NCBI RefSeq assembly: GCF_030362835.1
Contig: NZ_JAUCGQ010000002.1
Coordinates: forward strand, 124,001 to 188,000
Direction: 5' to 3'
DNA from: Cellulomonas alba
Lineage (GTDB): Bacteria > Actinomycetota > Actinomycetes > Actinomycetales > Cellulomonadaceae
DNA length: 64,000 nt
A program made the position numbers and the translations under genes. Below are positions 18,991-27,850 of the stretch, piece after piece. The notes below the pieces were generated by a model. It had not been told where the DNA came from. It searched no databases and saw only the letters and a program-made list of their open reading frames with translations. The first letter of the stretch is position 1, and the number at the start of each line of letters is the position of its first letter.

Positions 18991-19063
<73 letters not shown>

Positions 19064-19069
19064 CAGCAG

Positions 19070-19108
19070 AAGGCCCCTGACCAGCGAAAACGCCCGGTCA
19101 GGGGCCTT
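19070..19108 (+). terminator. Terminator of tRNA-Lys
   Basis: A perfect 13-bp stem (19070-19082 with 19096-19108) with a 13-base loop, followed by TTCGTC. It begins 7 bases after the tRNA. Confidence 0.9.
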
Positions 19109-19279
19109 CGTCATGTCCGTTGCCTCACCCCGTTGCTGACCACCGTGGCCACCGACCGCCTCGCGCGTCGAACCGTGGCACGCCCGAGGCGCGCGAAGCG
19201 GGTGCTGCCGTCCTGTCGAACCACGGTCCGGCCGCGCGTCATACGGTCGTCAGAGGAGCACGACCCGAGGAGAGCGAAG

Positions 19280-19723
19280 ATGCCCCGATACCTGCTGATC
19301 GTCGACTTCCAGCCCGGGTGGGACGACACGCCCATGTCGCAGTGGGCGCCCGAGGAGATCGACGCCCACCTGGCCTACTACGGCGCACTCAACGACGAGC
19401 TGCGGGCGTCGGGCGAGCTCGTCGGCGGCGAGATCCTCGCCGGCCCCGACCACGCGGCCGTCGTGCGGTCGGACGGCGCGCGCTCGACGGTCAGCGAGGG
19501 GCCGTTCGCCGAGGTGTCGGAGTGGATCGCCGGGTACCAGATCGTCGAGGTGGCGTCGCGGGAGCGGGCTCTCGAGATCGCGGCCCGGGTCTCCGCCGTG
19601 CCGGGTCGAGGCGGTCGTCCGCTCGGGCAGCCGATCCAGGTCCGCGAGGTCGTCGGCGAGCCGCCGTCGAGCTCCGCCGAGATGGACGACTACCTGGCCG
19701 GCGCGACGTCCGCCGAGGGCTGA
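19280..19723 (+). CDS. YciI/DGPF-domain family protein
   Basis: A 147-residue protein of the YCII-related superfamily. It starts MPRYLLIVDFQPG and contains EGPFAEVSEWIAGYQIVEV, the DGPF-type signature. The ATG at 19280 follows GAGGAGAG. Members are often encoded beside an ECF sigma factor, which is absent here. A TACGGT at 19242-19247 is a possible -10. The biochemical role is unknown. Confidence 0.8.
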   Translation: MPRYLLIVDFQPGWDDTPMSQWAPEEIDAHLAYYGALNDELRASGELVGGEILAGPDHAAVVRSDGARSTVSEGPFAEVSEWIAGYQIVEVASRERALEIAARVSAVPGRGGRPLGQPIQVREVVGEPPSSSAEMDDYLAGATSAEG

Positions 19724-19872
19724 GCGGCTCGCGCTCTCGGCCGCTCCGACCGGGGTGCGGGCGCGCTGATTGGCTGCCCCGAGCTGCGGGTCGGACTGCG
19801 GGCACGGCGGCGGCGCGTGACGATGTCCCTGCGCGCCGGTCGGCGCCGCGACGGCGACGATCGGAGCGCACC

Positions 19873-21330
19873 ATGACGGAGCAGCAGCACGGCGAGCAGT
19901 TCGACGTCGTGGTCGTCGGCGGGGGAGCGATCGGGGAGAACGTCGCCGACCGCGCCGGACGGACCGGTCTCCGCGTCGCGCTCGTGGAGCACGGTCTCGT
20001 CGGGGGCGAGTGCTCCTACTTCGCGTGCATGCCGTCGAAGGCGCTGCTCCGTCCCGGTGGCGCGCTGGCCGCCGCGCGTGCCGTCCCGGGGGCCGCGGGT
20101 GCAGTGTCGGGCGGCGTCGACGCCGCCGCCGCGTTCGCCTGGCGCGACGAGACGACGCACGGCTGGGACGACAGCTCGCAGGTCGCGTGGCTCGACTCCA
20201 CCGGGATCACGCTGCTGCGCGGTCACGCCCGCTTCGTGGGGCCGCGGACGCTCGAGATCGCCGGTGGAGACGCGCCGCGCCGGGTCCAGGCGCGTCACGC
20301 CGTCGTGCTGGCGACGGGCTCGTGGCCGGTCATGCCCGACATCCCCGGGCTCGCCGACGTCGAGCCGTGGACGAGCCGCGACGCCACCTCGGCACACGCT
20401 GTGCCGCCCCGGCTCCTGGTGCTGGGCGGCGGCGTGGTGGGCGTCGAGATGGCGACCGCGTACACCGAGCTCGGCAGCCAGGTGACGCTGGTCGTCCGCG
20501 GTCCGCGGCCGCTCGCGGGCGCCGAGTCGTTCGCCGGCGACCAGGTCGTGACCGCGCTCCGGGAGCGCGGCGCTCGCGTGCTGCTCGGTTCGGAGGTCGC
20601 GTCGGTCCAGAAGACGCCGACCGGCATCGCCGTCACGGTGACCGGCGACGGCGCCGGGACGGTGGAGGTCGACCGCGTCCTCGTCGCCGCGGGCCGCCGC
20701 CCGGGGACCACCGAGCTCGGCGTCGAGACGATCGGCCTCGAGCCGGGACGGCCGATCCAGGTGGACGACGCGCTGTGTGCGACCGGCGTCGACGGTGGCT
20801 GGCTCTTCGCCGCGGGCGACGTCACCGGCCGCACCGGGACGACCCACCAGGGCAAGTACGACGCCCGGGTGGCGGGTGACGTGGTGGCCGCGCGGTTCGG
20901 GGGTGAGGACGACGGGCGCGCCGCCGAGTCGGGCGCGAAGCCGTGGAGCAGGTTCCGGGCGTCCGCCGACCACCAGTCCGTGCCGCAGGTCGTGTTCAGC
21001 CACCCGGAGGTCGCGTGGGTCGGGCTGACCGAGGCCGGTGCGCGCCAGGCGGGGCTCGACGTGCAGGTCGTCGACTACGACCTGGCCGACATCGCCGGCG
21101 CGTCGGTGTTCGCGAAGGACTACACCGGCCAGGGCCGGCTGGTCGTCGACCGCGCACGTGGGGTGGTGGTGGGCGCGACGTTCGTCGGCCCCGAGGTGGC
21201 GGAGATGCTGCACGCGGCGACGATCGCCGTGGTGGGCGAGGTACCGCTCGACCGTCTGTGGCACGCGGTCCCGGCGTACCCGACGGTCAGCGAGGTCTGG
21301 CTCCGCTTCCTCGAGTCCGCAGGACTCTGA
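19873..21330 (+). CDS. FAD-dependent pyridine nucleotide-disulfide oxidoreductase (lipoamide dehydrogenase-like)
   Basis: A 485-residue flavoprotein of the class I disulfide reductase family. The FAD loop is VVVVGGGAIGENVA, the redox pair Cys47/Cys52 lies in GGECSYFACMPSKAL, the NAD(P) loop is VLGGGVVGVEMA, and the second FAD motif is LFAAGDVTG. At the C-terminus the usual HPHPTLSE base motif reads VPAYPTVSE, so the catalytic His is replaced by Tyr. It is therefore unlikely to be a true lipoamide dehydrogenase; a quinone or other disulfide substrate is possible. ATG at 19873 lies 150 bases after the YciI gene. Confidence 0.8.
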   Translation: MTEQQHGEQFDVVVVGGGAIGENVADRAGRTGLRVALVEHGLVGGECSYFACMPSKALLRPGGALAAARAVPGAAGAVSGGVDAAAAFAWRDETTHGWDDSSQVAWLDSTGITLLRGHARFVGPRTLEIAGGDAPRRVQARHAVVLATGSWPVMPDIPGLADVEPWTSRDATSAHAVPPRLLVLGGGVVGVEMATAYTELGSQVTLVVRGPRPLAGAESFAGDQVVTALRERGARVLLGSEVASVQKTPTGIAVTVTGDGAGTVEVDRVLVAAGRRPGTTELGVETIGLEPGRPIQVDDALCATGVDGGWLFAAGDVTGRTGTTHQGKYDARVAGDVVAARFGGEDDGRAAESGAKPWSRFRASADHQSVPQVVFSHPEVAWVGLTEAGARQAGLDVQVVDYDLADIAGASVFAKDYTGQGRLVVDRARGVVVGATFVGPEVAEMLHAATIAVVGEVPLDRLWHAVPAYPTVSEVWLRFLESAGL

Positions 21331-21380
21331 ACCCGGCGGACGCCTGAGCCGGCGCCCAGCCGCCCCGGCGTCGAGGCACC

Positions 21381-21540
21381 CAGGCCACCCGAGCGGCGGC
21401 CCAGGCCACCCGAGAGGCGCCCAGGCCACGCGAGCGGCGCCCCGGCCACCCGCCGAGGCGCGGCCAGGGCACCAGAGGCGCGGCCGGGCCGCCAGAGACG
21501 CGGCCAGGCCGCCAGAGACGCGGCCGGGCCACCGACGGGC
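21381..21540. repeat. Degenerate 20-bp tandem repeat, 8 units
   Basis: Eight consecutive 20-base units fill 21381-21540. Units 1-4 resemble CCAGGCCACCCGAGCGGCGC; units 5-8 resemble CGGCCGGGCCGCCAGAGACG. The period is exact although the units diverge. The array lies between two convergent genes, so it is non-coding; it may fold strongly and help end both transcripts. Confidence 0.75.
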
Positions 21541-21609
21541 GGTCGCGCGGCCCACGGGACGGCCGGTCGGCGCGCGATCCGCGTCGTCCGGCCGCCCCGG
21601 GGCGGAGCG

Positions 21610-22620
21610 TCAGCCGGCCAGCGCGCCGTCGCTCGAGAGCACCAGTCCGATCGCGGCGTCGCCCTTGAGGATGGCGGCGTCGATCAGGCCGAAGTCGTAC
21701 GACTTGAACTGCGAGAACGTGAGGCCGTACGTCTTCTCGAGGCCGGGCTGGCAGAACGGACGGTCCGGGCACTCCGCGGGACCGGCGAGCACCAGCGAGC
21801 CGCACGCGGAGGCGAGGTCGCTGAGGGTCTTGACGTTGTGCTGCGTCGCGAACTTGTCGGTGACCGCGAAGGCGTTCTGGTCCTGCGCCGCCGACGCCTT
21901 GCCGACCGTGAGGCCGGCCTTGTCGGCGAGCGGGGTCAGCGCCGCGACGGTCTTGTCGATGTCGGAGGACGCGACCGACGGCGCGCTGGCGCCGTTCTCC
22001 TTCGTGTTGAGGAAGTCGGCGAGCGTGGCGGCGTACTCCGGCACGACCGAGATCGTGCCCTTCTCGAGCGCCGGGAGGTACGTCTCGCGGTTGCCGATGG
22101 TGCGGACGTCGACCTTGTAGCCCGCCGACTTGAGCACCTCGCCGTAGATCTCGGCGAGCGTCGAGCTCTCCGAGAAGTTCGCCGCGCCGACTGTCACCGA
22201 GACGCCCTTGCCGGACTTGTCCGTCGCCGCGAGGTTCTTGTCCGTCACGAACTGCTTGGCGACGTCGCTCGAGGTCTGCCGGTCGATGTCGACGGACTTG
22301 TTCAGCGAGATCAGCGTGGGCGTGTCGAGGACGTCCGAGACGGAGTTGAGCAGGTCGATGATCGCGGGGCTGTTCGTCGCCGCGGCCTTGTTGACCGCCG
22401 GGATGATGTTGTCCGAGTTCTGCAGGCCCTTGTCGTCGGTGAGGACGACGAGCTTGTCGCCCGCGACGGGCGCGCAGGCCGCGGCGGCGGTGGCGCCGGC
22501 GCTCGTCTCGGGGGCGGCGGCCTGGGTCTTGCCCCCTCCCGAACCCGGCGATCCGCAGCCGGCGAGCAGGAGGGCGGCCGTCGCCACCACGGTCACGGCA
22601 GAAAGTCGTGCGACACGCAT
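21610..22620 (-). CDS. Glycine betaine/choline-type ABC transporter binding lipoprotein, circularly permuted
   Basis: A 336-residue OpuAC-family binding protein. ATG at 22620 follows GAGGAG; a lipobox (LLAGC, Cys22) makes it membrane-anchored. The usual N-terminal lobe start, VTVGAANFSESSTLAEIYGEVL, does not appear until residue 142. The segment that normally ends the family (LVVLTDDKGLQ, then SLNKSVDIDRQT and VAKQFV) occupies residues 55-131, and the protein stops right after GLVLSSDGALA. The domain is thus circularly permuted. It is downstream of two permeases and 200 bases apart from them. The ligand is probably a quaternary amine or similar osmolyte (family knowledge). Confidence 0.85.
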   Translation of the reverse strand: MRVARLSAVTVVATAALLLAGCGSPGSGGGKTQAAAPETSAGATAAAACAPVAGDKLVVLTDDKGLQNSDNIIPAVNKAAATNSPAIIDLLNSVSDVLDTPTLISLNKSVDIDRQTSSDVAKQFVTDKNLAATDKSGKGVSVTVGAANFSESSTLAEIYGEVLKSAGYKVDVRTIGNRETYLPALEKGTISVVPEYAATLADFLNTKENGASAPSVASSDIDKTVAALTPLADKAGLTVGKASAAQDQNAFAVTDKFATQHNVKTLSDLASACGSLVLAGPAECPDRPFCQPGLEKTYGLTFSQFKSYDFGLIDAAILKGDAAIGLVLSSDGALAG

Positions 22621-22670
22621 GAGGTGCTCCTCAGGATGGGGACGGTCGAAGGGGAGTGGTCCATTCGAAA

Positions 22671-22689
22671 CCGGACAAGGGCAGTCCGG
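22671..22689. promoter_or_regulatory. Dyad upstream of the binding-protein gene
   Basis: CCGGAC (22671-22676) and GTCCGG (22684-22689) form a dyad with a 7-base centre, about 50 bases before the binding-protein start. The surrounding 200-base gap is less GC-rich than its neighbours, so a promoter with an operator is likely here. No -10 box can be chosen with confidence. Confidence 0.35.
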
Positions 22690-22821
22690 CAACTGTTTGA
22701 CGTGCGCAATCACCGCGACACGCCGTGCGCGGCGGAACTCGGCCGCCGACGCGGGGCCTCGCGGTGGGCCGACTGGCACTCGGCCGCCGCGCGGACACCG
22801 AACGCCATGCGCCGCCCTGCG

Positions 22822-23586
22822 TCATGCGTGCACCGTCTCGGCGTCTGCCGGAGACTCGGCGGCCACGTGCCGCCGCCTGCTCCACGGCGACCGTCGGCCG
22901 GCGCGCGGGAGGCCGTCGCGGCCCAGGGCGCGCAGCCCCGGGGGGGTGACGACGCGCTGCACGATCGCGAGCAACCCTTCCGCCACCAGGCACAGCGCGG
23001 CAACGAGCAGACCGCCGGCGAGCACCTGCCCGTACCGCTGCGTGCCGAAGCCCTCGACGACGATCGACCCGAGCGAGCGCCCGCCCACGAGCGCCGCGAG
23101 CGGGACCGTCGCGAGCACCTGCACGGCACCCGTCCGGATCCCGGCGGCGAGCTGCGGCACGGCCAGTGGCAGCTCGACCGACCACAGCACGCGCGACCCC
23201 GCCATGCCGACGCCACGCGCGGCGTCCCGCACGTCGGCGTCGACCTCGCCGAGCCCGACGACGGCCCCGGAGAGCAGCGGCGGCACCGCGAACACCGCGC
23301 ACGCGAGGACTGTGGCGGTGTTGCCGAACAACCCGCTCGCGGCCAGCAGCGTCAGCAGCGCGAGCGTGGGCAGCGCGCGGGTCGTGTTCGCCACGACCAC
23401 GCCCGCCACCCCGCCGCGTCCGCGGTGACCGAGCCAGAGCCCGATCGGCAGCGCGACGGCGGCGGCGAGCAGCACCGCGAGCACCGACACCTCGACGTGC
23501 GCGATGGCGAGCGCGATCACACCGTCGGGCCCCTGCCAGTTGAGGGGGTCGTTCAGCCAGCGGAAGGCCTCCGTCAGCACGTCCAC
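22822..23586 (-). CDS. OpuAB/ProW-type ABC transporter permease
   Basis: A 254-residue permease with GTG at 23586. About five hydrophobic segments are visible, and the EAA-like loop reads DVRDAARGVGMAGSRVLWSVELPLA. The C-terminus has a basic Arg-rich tail of about 30 residues after the last helix. It follows the other permease by 40 bases and precedes the binding protein, forming a two-permease importer of the OpuC/Osm type. Confidence 0.87.
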   Translation of the reverse strand: MDVLTEAFRWLNDPLNWQGPDGVIALAIAHVEVSVLAVLLAAAVALPIGLWLGHRGRGGVAGVVVANTTRALPTLALLTLLAASGLFGNTATVLACAVFAVPPLLSGAVVGLGEVDADVRDAARGVGMAGSRVLWSVELPLAVPQLAAGIRTGAVQVLATVPLAALVGGRSLGSIVVEGFGTQRYGQVLAGGLLVAALCLVAEGLLAIVQRVVTPPGLRALGRDGLPRAGRRSPWSRRRHVAAESPADAETVHA

Positions 23587-23626
23587 GGCACACCCCCGAG
23601 CAGGCGTCCGGCCCTCGTCGCGCGCG

Positions 23627-24319
23627 TCATACCGGCCTCGTCCCCCGCGTGCCGCGGGTCCACGGCGTGAGCCCGCGCCCGATCGCCGCGATGGTGAGGT
23701 CGAGCACGAGCGCGAGCACGAGGCACAGCACCGTGGCCGTCATGATCTCGGCGTGGTAGTCGCTGCGGAACCCGCGGAACATCAGCTGACCGAGGCCGCC
23801 GTACCCGACCACGACGCCGACCGTCACGAGCGCCACGGTCGTGACCGTCGCGAGCCGCACGCCCGCGACGATCGTCGGCACCGCCTGCGGCAGCTCGACG
23901 CCGAACAGGAGGCGAGCGCGCCCGTAGCCCATGCCGCGGGCCGCGTCGCGCACCGCGGGGTCCACCCCCTGCAGCCCGACGAGCACGTTGCGGACCAGCA
24001 CCAGGAGCGCGTACGCGACGAGGCCGATCAGCACCGTGGTGCGGCCGATGCCGGTGTACGGGGCGAGCACGGCGAACAGCGCGAGCGACGGGATCGTGTA
24101 GAGCACGCCCGCGGTGCCGAGGAACGGACCGGCCAGGCGCGGACGCAGGTGCGCGAGCGCGCCGAGCGGCAACGCGACGACGAACGCGATCGCGATCGCC
24201 TCCAGGGTCAGCGAGACGTGCTGCTCGAGGGCCTGGCGGATGTCGTCGGCGTTGCGCGTGACGTACTGCCACGAGAACCACGGGTTCGGTGGCGCGTCGG
24301 CGAGCACGGCGATCAGCAC
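23627..24319 (-). CDS. OpuAB/ProW-type ABC transporter permease
   Basis: A 230-residue permease with EAA loop AVRDAARGMGYGRARLLFGVELPQA and several membrane helices. The GTG at 24319 is supported by a leaderless -10 (TACGTT on this strand) 6 bases upstream. It is the first gene of the minus-strand operon, divergent from the cognate ATPase. Confidence 0.87.
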   Translation of the reverse strand: MLIAVLADAPPNPWFSWQYVTRNADDIRQALEQHVSLTLEAIAIAFVVALPLGALAHLRPRLAGPFLGTAGVLYTIPSLALFAVLAPYTGIGRTTVLIGLVAYALLVLVRNVLVGLQGVDPAVRDAARGMGYGRARLLFGVELPQAVPTIVAGVRLATVTTVALVTVGVVVGYGGLGQLMFRGFRSDYHAEIMTATVLCLVLALVLDLTIAAIGRGLTPWTRGTRGTRPV

Positions 24320-24325
24320 CCGGCG

Positions 24326-24452
24326 AACGTACCCACCCGGTCCGACACGCGCTGGCCGACAGGACGTCCTCGCAGGTCACGGGCTTGCGTGCCCGACCGG
24401 TGGACCGGAACGACCATCCCGAGCGGCGCCTGTCGGTGGCTGCGGCTAGCGT
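24326..24452. promoter_or_regulatory. Divergent leaderless promoters of the osmolyte importer
   Basis: On the minus strand TACGTT (24331-24326) lies 6 bases before the permease GTG. On the plus strand TAGCGT (24447-24452) lies 7 bases before the ATPase GTG. The approximately 115 bases between carry both promoters and any shared operator; I see no clear palindrome. Confidence 0.6.
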
Positions 24453-24459
24453 CCGGCGG

Positions 24460-25524
24460 GTGAGCACCGAGCCGACCATCAGCTTCGAGCACGTGCGCAA
24501 GGAGTACGACTCCGCGCGCGCCGCCGCCCGAGGCGCAGCCGTCGACGACCTGAGCCTCGACGTCCGCCCCGGCGAGGTGCTCGTGCTCGTCGGCCCGTCG
24601 GGCTGCGGCAAGTCGACCACGCTGCGGATGGCGAACCGGCTCGTCGAGCCCACGTCAGGCCGCATCCTGCTCGAAGGGGAGGACGTCACCCACGTCGATG
24701 CCGTCGCCCTGCGTCGGCGCGTCGGGTACGTGATCCAGCACGTCGGTCTGTTCCCGCACCGGACTGTCGCGCAGAACGTCGCGACGGTCCCGCGGCTGGT
24801 CGGGTGGGACCGCAAGCGCACCGCGAGTCGTGTCGACGAGCTGCTCGCGCTCGTGGGGCTCGAGCCCGCCCGGTACGCGCGTCGGTACCCGCACGAGCTC
24901 TCCGGCGGCGAGCGCCAGCGGGTCGGCGTGGCCCGCGCGCTGGCCACCGACCCGCCGGTGCTGCTCATGGACGAGCCCTTCGGTGCGGTGGACCCCGTCG
25001 GCCGGCGCCGGCTGCAGGCGGAGTTCGCGCGGATCCAGCGCGAGGTGGGCACGACGGTGATGCTCGTGACCCACGACATCGACGAGGCCGTGCGGATGGC
25101 GGACCGGGTCGCGGTGCTGAGCCGGGGCGCCCACATCGAGCAGCTCGCGTCGCCGCTCGACATCGTGGCGCGGCCCGCCACGGACGCCGTCGCGGACCTC
25201 GTGGGGCGGGGGCGGATCGCGCGCCTGCTCGCGCTCGGCCGGCTCGACCGTGCGGATCTCGACGCACCGGCGTCCGGTGGCGCCGGTGACGGGGTCGAGC
25301 TCGGTGCCGAGCTGGGCGACGTGCTCGCGGCGTTCGTCACCGGCGACCGCGCGTCCGTGCCGGTGCGCGAGGGCTCGACGGTCGTCGGCTCGGTGACACC
25401 GGCCTCGGTGCTGCGCGCGCTGCGGCGCCTGACGGACGACGCGCCCGACACCACGGGCGCCGCGGAGACGGGTGCCGGACCCACCGAGGGCGCCGACGAG
25501 CCCGTCGGTACGCTGCCCTCGTGA
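24460..25524 (+). CDS. OpuAA/ProV-type ABC transporter ATPase
   Basis: A 354-residue ATPase. Walker A is GPSGCGKST, signature [15 protein letters not shown], Walker [12 protein letters not shown], and the switch His lies in [15 protein letters not shown]. The C-terminal 100 residues look like a shortened CBS-type regulatory region ([23 protein letters not shown]). It energises the divergent permeases. GTG at 24460 follows a leaderless -10 box, and the stop overlaps the ATP-grasp gene by 4 bases. Confidence 0.9.
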   Translation: MSTEPTISFEHVRKEYDSARAAARGAAVDDLSLDVRPGEVLVLVGPSGCGKSTTLRMANRLVEPTSGRILLEGEDVTHVDAVALRRRVGYVIQHVGLFPHRTVAQNVATVPRLVGWDRKRTASRVDELLALVGLEPARYARRYPHELSGGERQRVGVARALATDPPVLLMDEPFGAVDPVGRRRLQAEFARIQREVGTTVMLVTHDIDEAVRMADRVAVLSRGAHIEQLASPLDIVARPATDAVADLVGRGRIARLLALGRLDRADLDAPASGGAGDGVELGAELGDVLAAFVTGDRASVPVREGSTVVGSVTPASVLRALRRLTDDAPDTTGAAETGAGPTEGADEPVGTLPS

Positions 25525-26471
25525 CCACCGCCGCGGGCTCGACCCACCAGCGCACGGCACGTCTGGCGTTCGCGACCTGCGCCGGCCTGCCCGACCTCGA
25601 CCCCGACGACCACGAGCTGCGCGAGGCGCTCGACGCCCAGGGCTTCCCGTCGGACGTCAAGGTCTGGGACGACCCGACGGTCGACTGGGCCGCGTACCCG
25701 CACGTCGTCATCCGCTCGACGTGGGACTACACCGACCGGCCCACGCAGTTCGCCGACTGGGCCCGCCGCGTGCAGCGCACGAGCACGCTGCTCAACCCCG
25801 CGGCGGTCGTCGCCTGGAACCTCGACAAGACGTACCTGCGCGACCTGGAGCGCGCAGGGCTGCCGATCGTCCCGACCATCTGGCTCGACCCGGAGCGCAA
25901 CCTCGACGCGCGCGCGATCCACACGCGCTTCCCGGCGTTCGGCGACTTCGTCGTCAAGCCGACGATCAGCGCCGGCTCGCGCGACACCGGCCGGTACGAG
26001 GCGGGTCAGACGCAGTCGCGCTCCCTGGCGATCACGCACGCGAAGAACCTGCTCGGAGTCGGGCGCCGCGTCATGATCCAGCGCTACCTCCAGCGCGTGG
26101 ACACCGAGGGCGAGACCGCGCTGATCTTCGTGGAGGGCGAGTTCAGCCACTCCGTGCGCAAGGGCGCGCTGCTCGAGGGGCCGTACCGAGCCGAGGAGCA
26201 CGAGGGCACGCTCTACCGGCAGGAGGCGATGACGGCGCGCGACGCGAGCGAGGCCGAGCTCGAGGTGGCCAAGCGCGTGGTCGCGGCGCTGCCCGAGGTC
26301 GTCCCCGGCGTCGACGGCCCGCTGCTGTACGCGCGCGTCGACCTGATCCCCGACGCCGACGGCCACCCCGTGGTGCTGGAGCTCGAGCTGATCGAGCCGT
26401 CCTTCTTCTTCCACCTCGCGCCGGGCTCGGCGCAGCGTTTCGCCGACGCGATCGCCGCGCGCCTCGGCTGA
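25521..26471 (+). CDS. ATP-grasp family ligase of unknown substrate
   Basis: A 316-residue ATP-grasp protein. The N-terminal half has [13 protein letters not shown], typical of RimK/glutathione-synthetase-like proteins; the nucleotide-binding loop is [18 protein letters not shown], and the metal-binding ARVDLIPD...[14 protein letters not shown] is intact. These enzymes couple a carboxylate to an amine using ATP. It is translationally coupled (GTGA) to the osmolyte ATPase, and a TACGCT box 6 bases upstream could also start a leaderless message. The substrate cannot be read. Confidence 0.75.
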   Translation: MTTAAGSTHQRTARLAFATCAGLPDLDPDDHELREALDAQGFPSDVKVWDDPTVDWAAYPHVVIRSTWDYTDRPTQFADWARRVQRTSTLLNPAAVVAWNLDKTYLRDLERAGLPIVPTIWLDPERNLDARAIHTRFPAFGDFVVKPTISAGSRDTGRYEAGQTQSRSLAITHAKNLLGVGRRVMIQRYLQRVDTEGETALIFVEGEFSHSVRKGALLEGPYRAEEHEGTLYRQEAMTARDASEAELEVAKRVVAALPEVVPGVDGPLLYARVDLIPDADGHPVVLELELIEPSFFFHLAPGSAQRFADAIAARLG

Positions 26472-26569
26472 CCCGCGGCGGGGAGCCGGACCCGGACGGC
26501 GATTCGGAGGCGGTCCGTCGAGCCGGTACACTTCTCGACGGCTCGCGGCGTACGCGCCGGGTTCCGATG

Positions 26570-26642
26570 GTGGCTATAGCTCAGTTGGTAGAGCACCTGG
26601 TTGTGGTCCAGGGGGTCGCGGGTTCAAGTCCCGTTAGCCACC
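26570..26642 (+). tRNA. tRNA-His (anticodon GUG)
   Basis: Acceptor GTGGCTA pairs with TAGCCAC (26635-26641). The anticodon stem CCTGG/CCAGG encloses TTGTGGT, giving GUG, and the T-loop is GGTTCAAGTC. A G at 26569 can supply the extra G-1 opposite C at 26642, as expected for tRNA-His. Confidence 0.94.
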
Positions 26643-26651
26643 CCACACCTT

Positions 26652-26685
26652 CGAAGGGCGTCGACATCGCGGTCGGCGCCCTTCG
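26652..26685 (+). terminator. Terminator of tRNA-His
   Basis: A perfect 9-bp stem (26652-26660 with 26677-26685) starting 10 bases after the tRNA, followed by TCGTCG. Confidence 0.75.
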
Positions 26686-26723
26686 TCGTCGGTGCCAGTC
26701 GTCGTCTGTGCGCGGCGGGGTGC

Positions 26724-27416
26724 TCAGGCCTCCGGCAGGACGCCCCGCTTGACCGTGGTGGCCACGACCTCGGCCGCGATCGCGCGCGCCGACGCCGAGT
26801 CCGGCCCCGGCGAGGCGGGCATCAGGGCCGCACGGTAGTAGCGCAGCTCGTCGATGCTCTCCAGGATGTCGGCCAGCGCGCGGTGACCGCCGACCTTCGG
26901 CGGCGACGCGAAGTAGACCCGCGGGTACCAGCGCCGGGCGAGCTCCTTGATCGACGACACGTCGATCACGCGGTAGTGCAGGTGGCCGACGAGGCCCGGC
27001 ATGTCCCGGTCGAGGAACGCCTTGTCGGTGCCGACCGAGTTCCCGGCGAGCGGCGCTTTGCGGGGCTCCGGCACCCAGCGGCGGACGTACTCGAGCACCT
27101 GGGCCTCGGCGTCCGCGAGGCTCGTGCCCGACGCGAGCGCGTCGAGCAGTCCGGACGTCGTGTGCATGGTCCGCACGAAGTCGCCCATCTGGGCGAGCGC
27201 GGTGGCCGGCGGCGCGATCACCACGTCGACGCCCTCGCCGAGCACGCGCAGCTCCGAGTCCGTGACGACGGCCGCCACCTCGACGAGCGCGTCGGCGCCG
27301 AGGTCGAGCCCCGTCATCTCGCAGTCGACCCACACGATCCGGTCGGCGCTCTCGTGGCCGTTGGTCTGCTGCGGCACGGCGGCCGCGGACGGATCGGGCG
27401 TCGCTGCGCTTGTCAC
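26724..27416 (-). CDS. orn: Oligoribonuclease
   Basis: A 230-residue DEDDh 3'-5' exonuclease that degrades very short RNAs and linear dinucleotides such as pGpG. The first acidic pair is Asp31/Glu33 in [12 protein letters not shown], and the later [12 protein letters not shown] and [18 protein letters not shown] segments are diagnostic. The GTG at 27416 is chosen because TAGGCT lies 7 bases upstream; longer starts would run through that promoter. The first 20 or so residues are a low-complexity extension. Confidence 0.93.
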   Translation of the reverse strand: MTSAATPDPSAAAVPQQTNGHESADRIVWVDCEMTGLDLGADALVEVAAVVTDSELRVLGEGVDVVIAPPATALAQMGDFVRTMHTTSGLLDALASGTSLADAEAQVLEYVRRWVPEPRKAPLAGNSVGTDKAFLDRDMPGLVGHLHYRVIDVSSIKELARRWYPRVYFASPPKVGGHRALADILESIDELRYYRAALMPASPGPDSASARAIAAEVVATTVKRGVLPEA

Positions 27417-27423
27417 GCCGGTC

Positions 27424-27484
27424 AGCCTAGGGGCTGCCACCGCTGCGCGCGGGCCGGGGTCGTGTCGGTGGCCGGGTCTAGCGT
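27424..27484. promoter_or_regulatory. Divergent leaderless promoters of orn and the TfoX-domain gene
   Basis: On the minus strand TAGGCT (27429-27424) precedes orn by 7 bases. On the plus strand TAGCGT (27479-27484) precedes the ATG at 27491 by 6 bases. No ribosome-binding site is visible for either gene. Confidence 0.65.
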
Positions 27485-27490
27485 CGCGTC

Positions 27491-27850
27491 ATGGCCTACG
27501 ACGAGGTGCTGCTCGGTCGGCTGCGTGACGAGCTTGCCGACGTGCTGGACGTGAGCGAGAAGCGGATGTTCTCGGGCGTCTCGATGCTGGTGGCCGGTCG
27601 CCTCGCGGTCGCCGTCACCAGTCAGGGGCTGCTCGTCAGGGTCGGCCCGGACGGCGCGACGGAGGCGTACGCGCGGGGCGCCGAGCCCTTCGTCATGCGC
27701 GGACGGCCGATGACGGGCTGGGTGCTCGTCACCGACGAGGGCCTCGACGACGACGCCCTGCACGCGTGGGTCACGCAGGCGCGAGCGGTGGTGGCCGAGC
27801 TCCCGCCGGAGCCCGAGCGTCGCCAGCGCCGTGCGCCGGCGTCCGGCTAG
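27491..27850 (+). CDS. TfoX N-terminal domain protein
   Basis: A 119-residue protein consisting of one TfoX-N domain. It contains KRMFSGVSMLVAGRLAVAV and FVMRGRPMTGWVLV, the hallmark strands of the family. It lacks the C-terminal half of competence regulator TfoX. Function in actinobacteria is unknown. The ATG is supported by the leaderless -10 box. Its TAG stop lies in a CTAG shared with the convergent gene. Confidence 0.85.
   Translation: MAYDEVLLGRLRDELADVLDVSEKRMFSGVSMLVAGRLAVAVTSQGLLVRVGPDGATEAYARGAEPFVMRGRPMTGWVLVTDEGLDDDALHAWVTQARAVVAELPPEPERRQRRAPASG

Noticed and set aside
19873..21330. Mercuric reductase
   Set aside because: The fold and redox pair fit, but the C-terminal vicinal cysteines needed for mercury binding are absent and no mer genes are nearby.
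21381..21540. Possible CRISPR array
   Set aside because: The 20-base units abut without spacers and are degenerate, and no cas gene is present.
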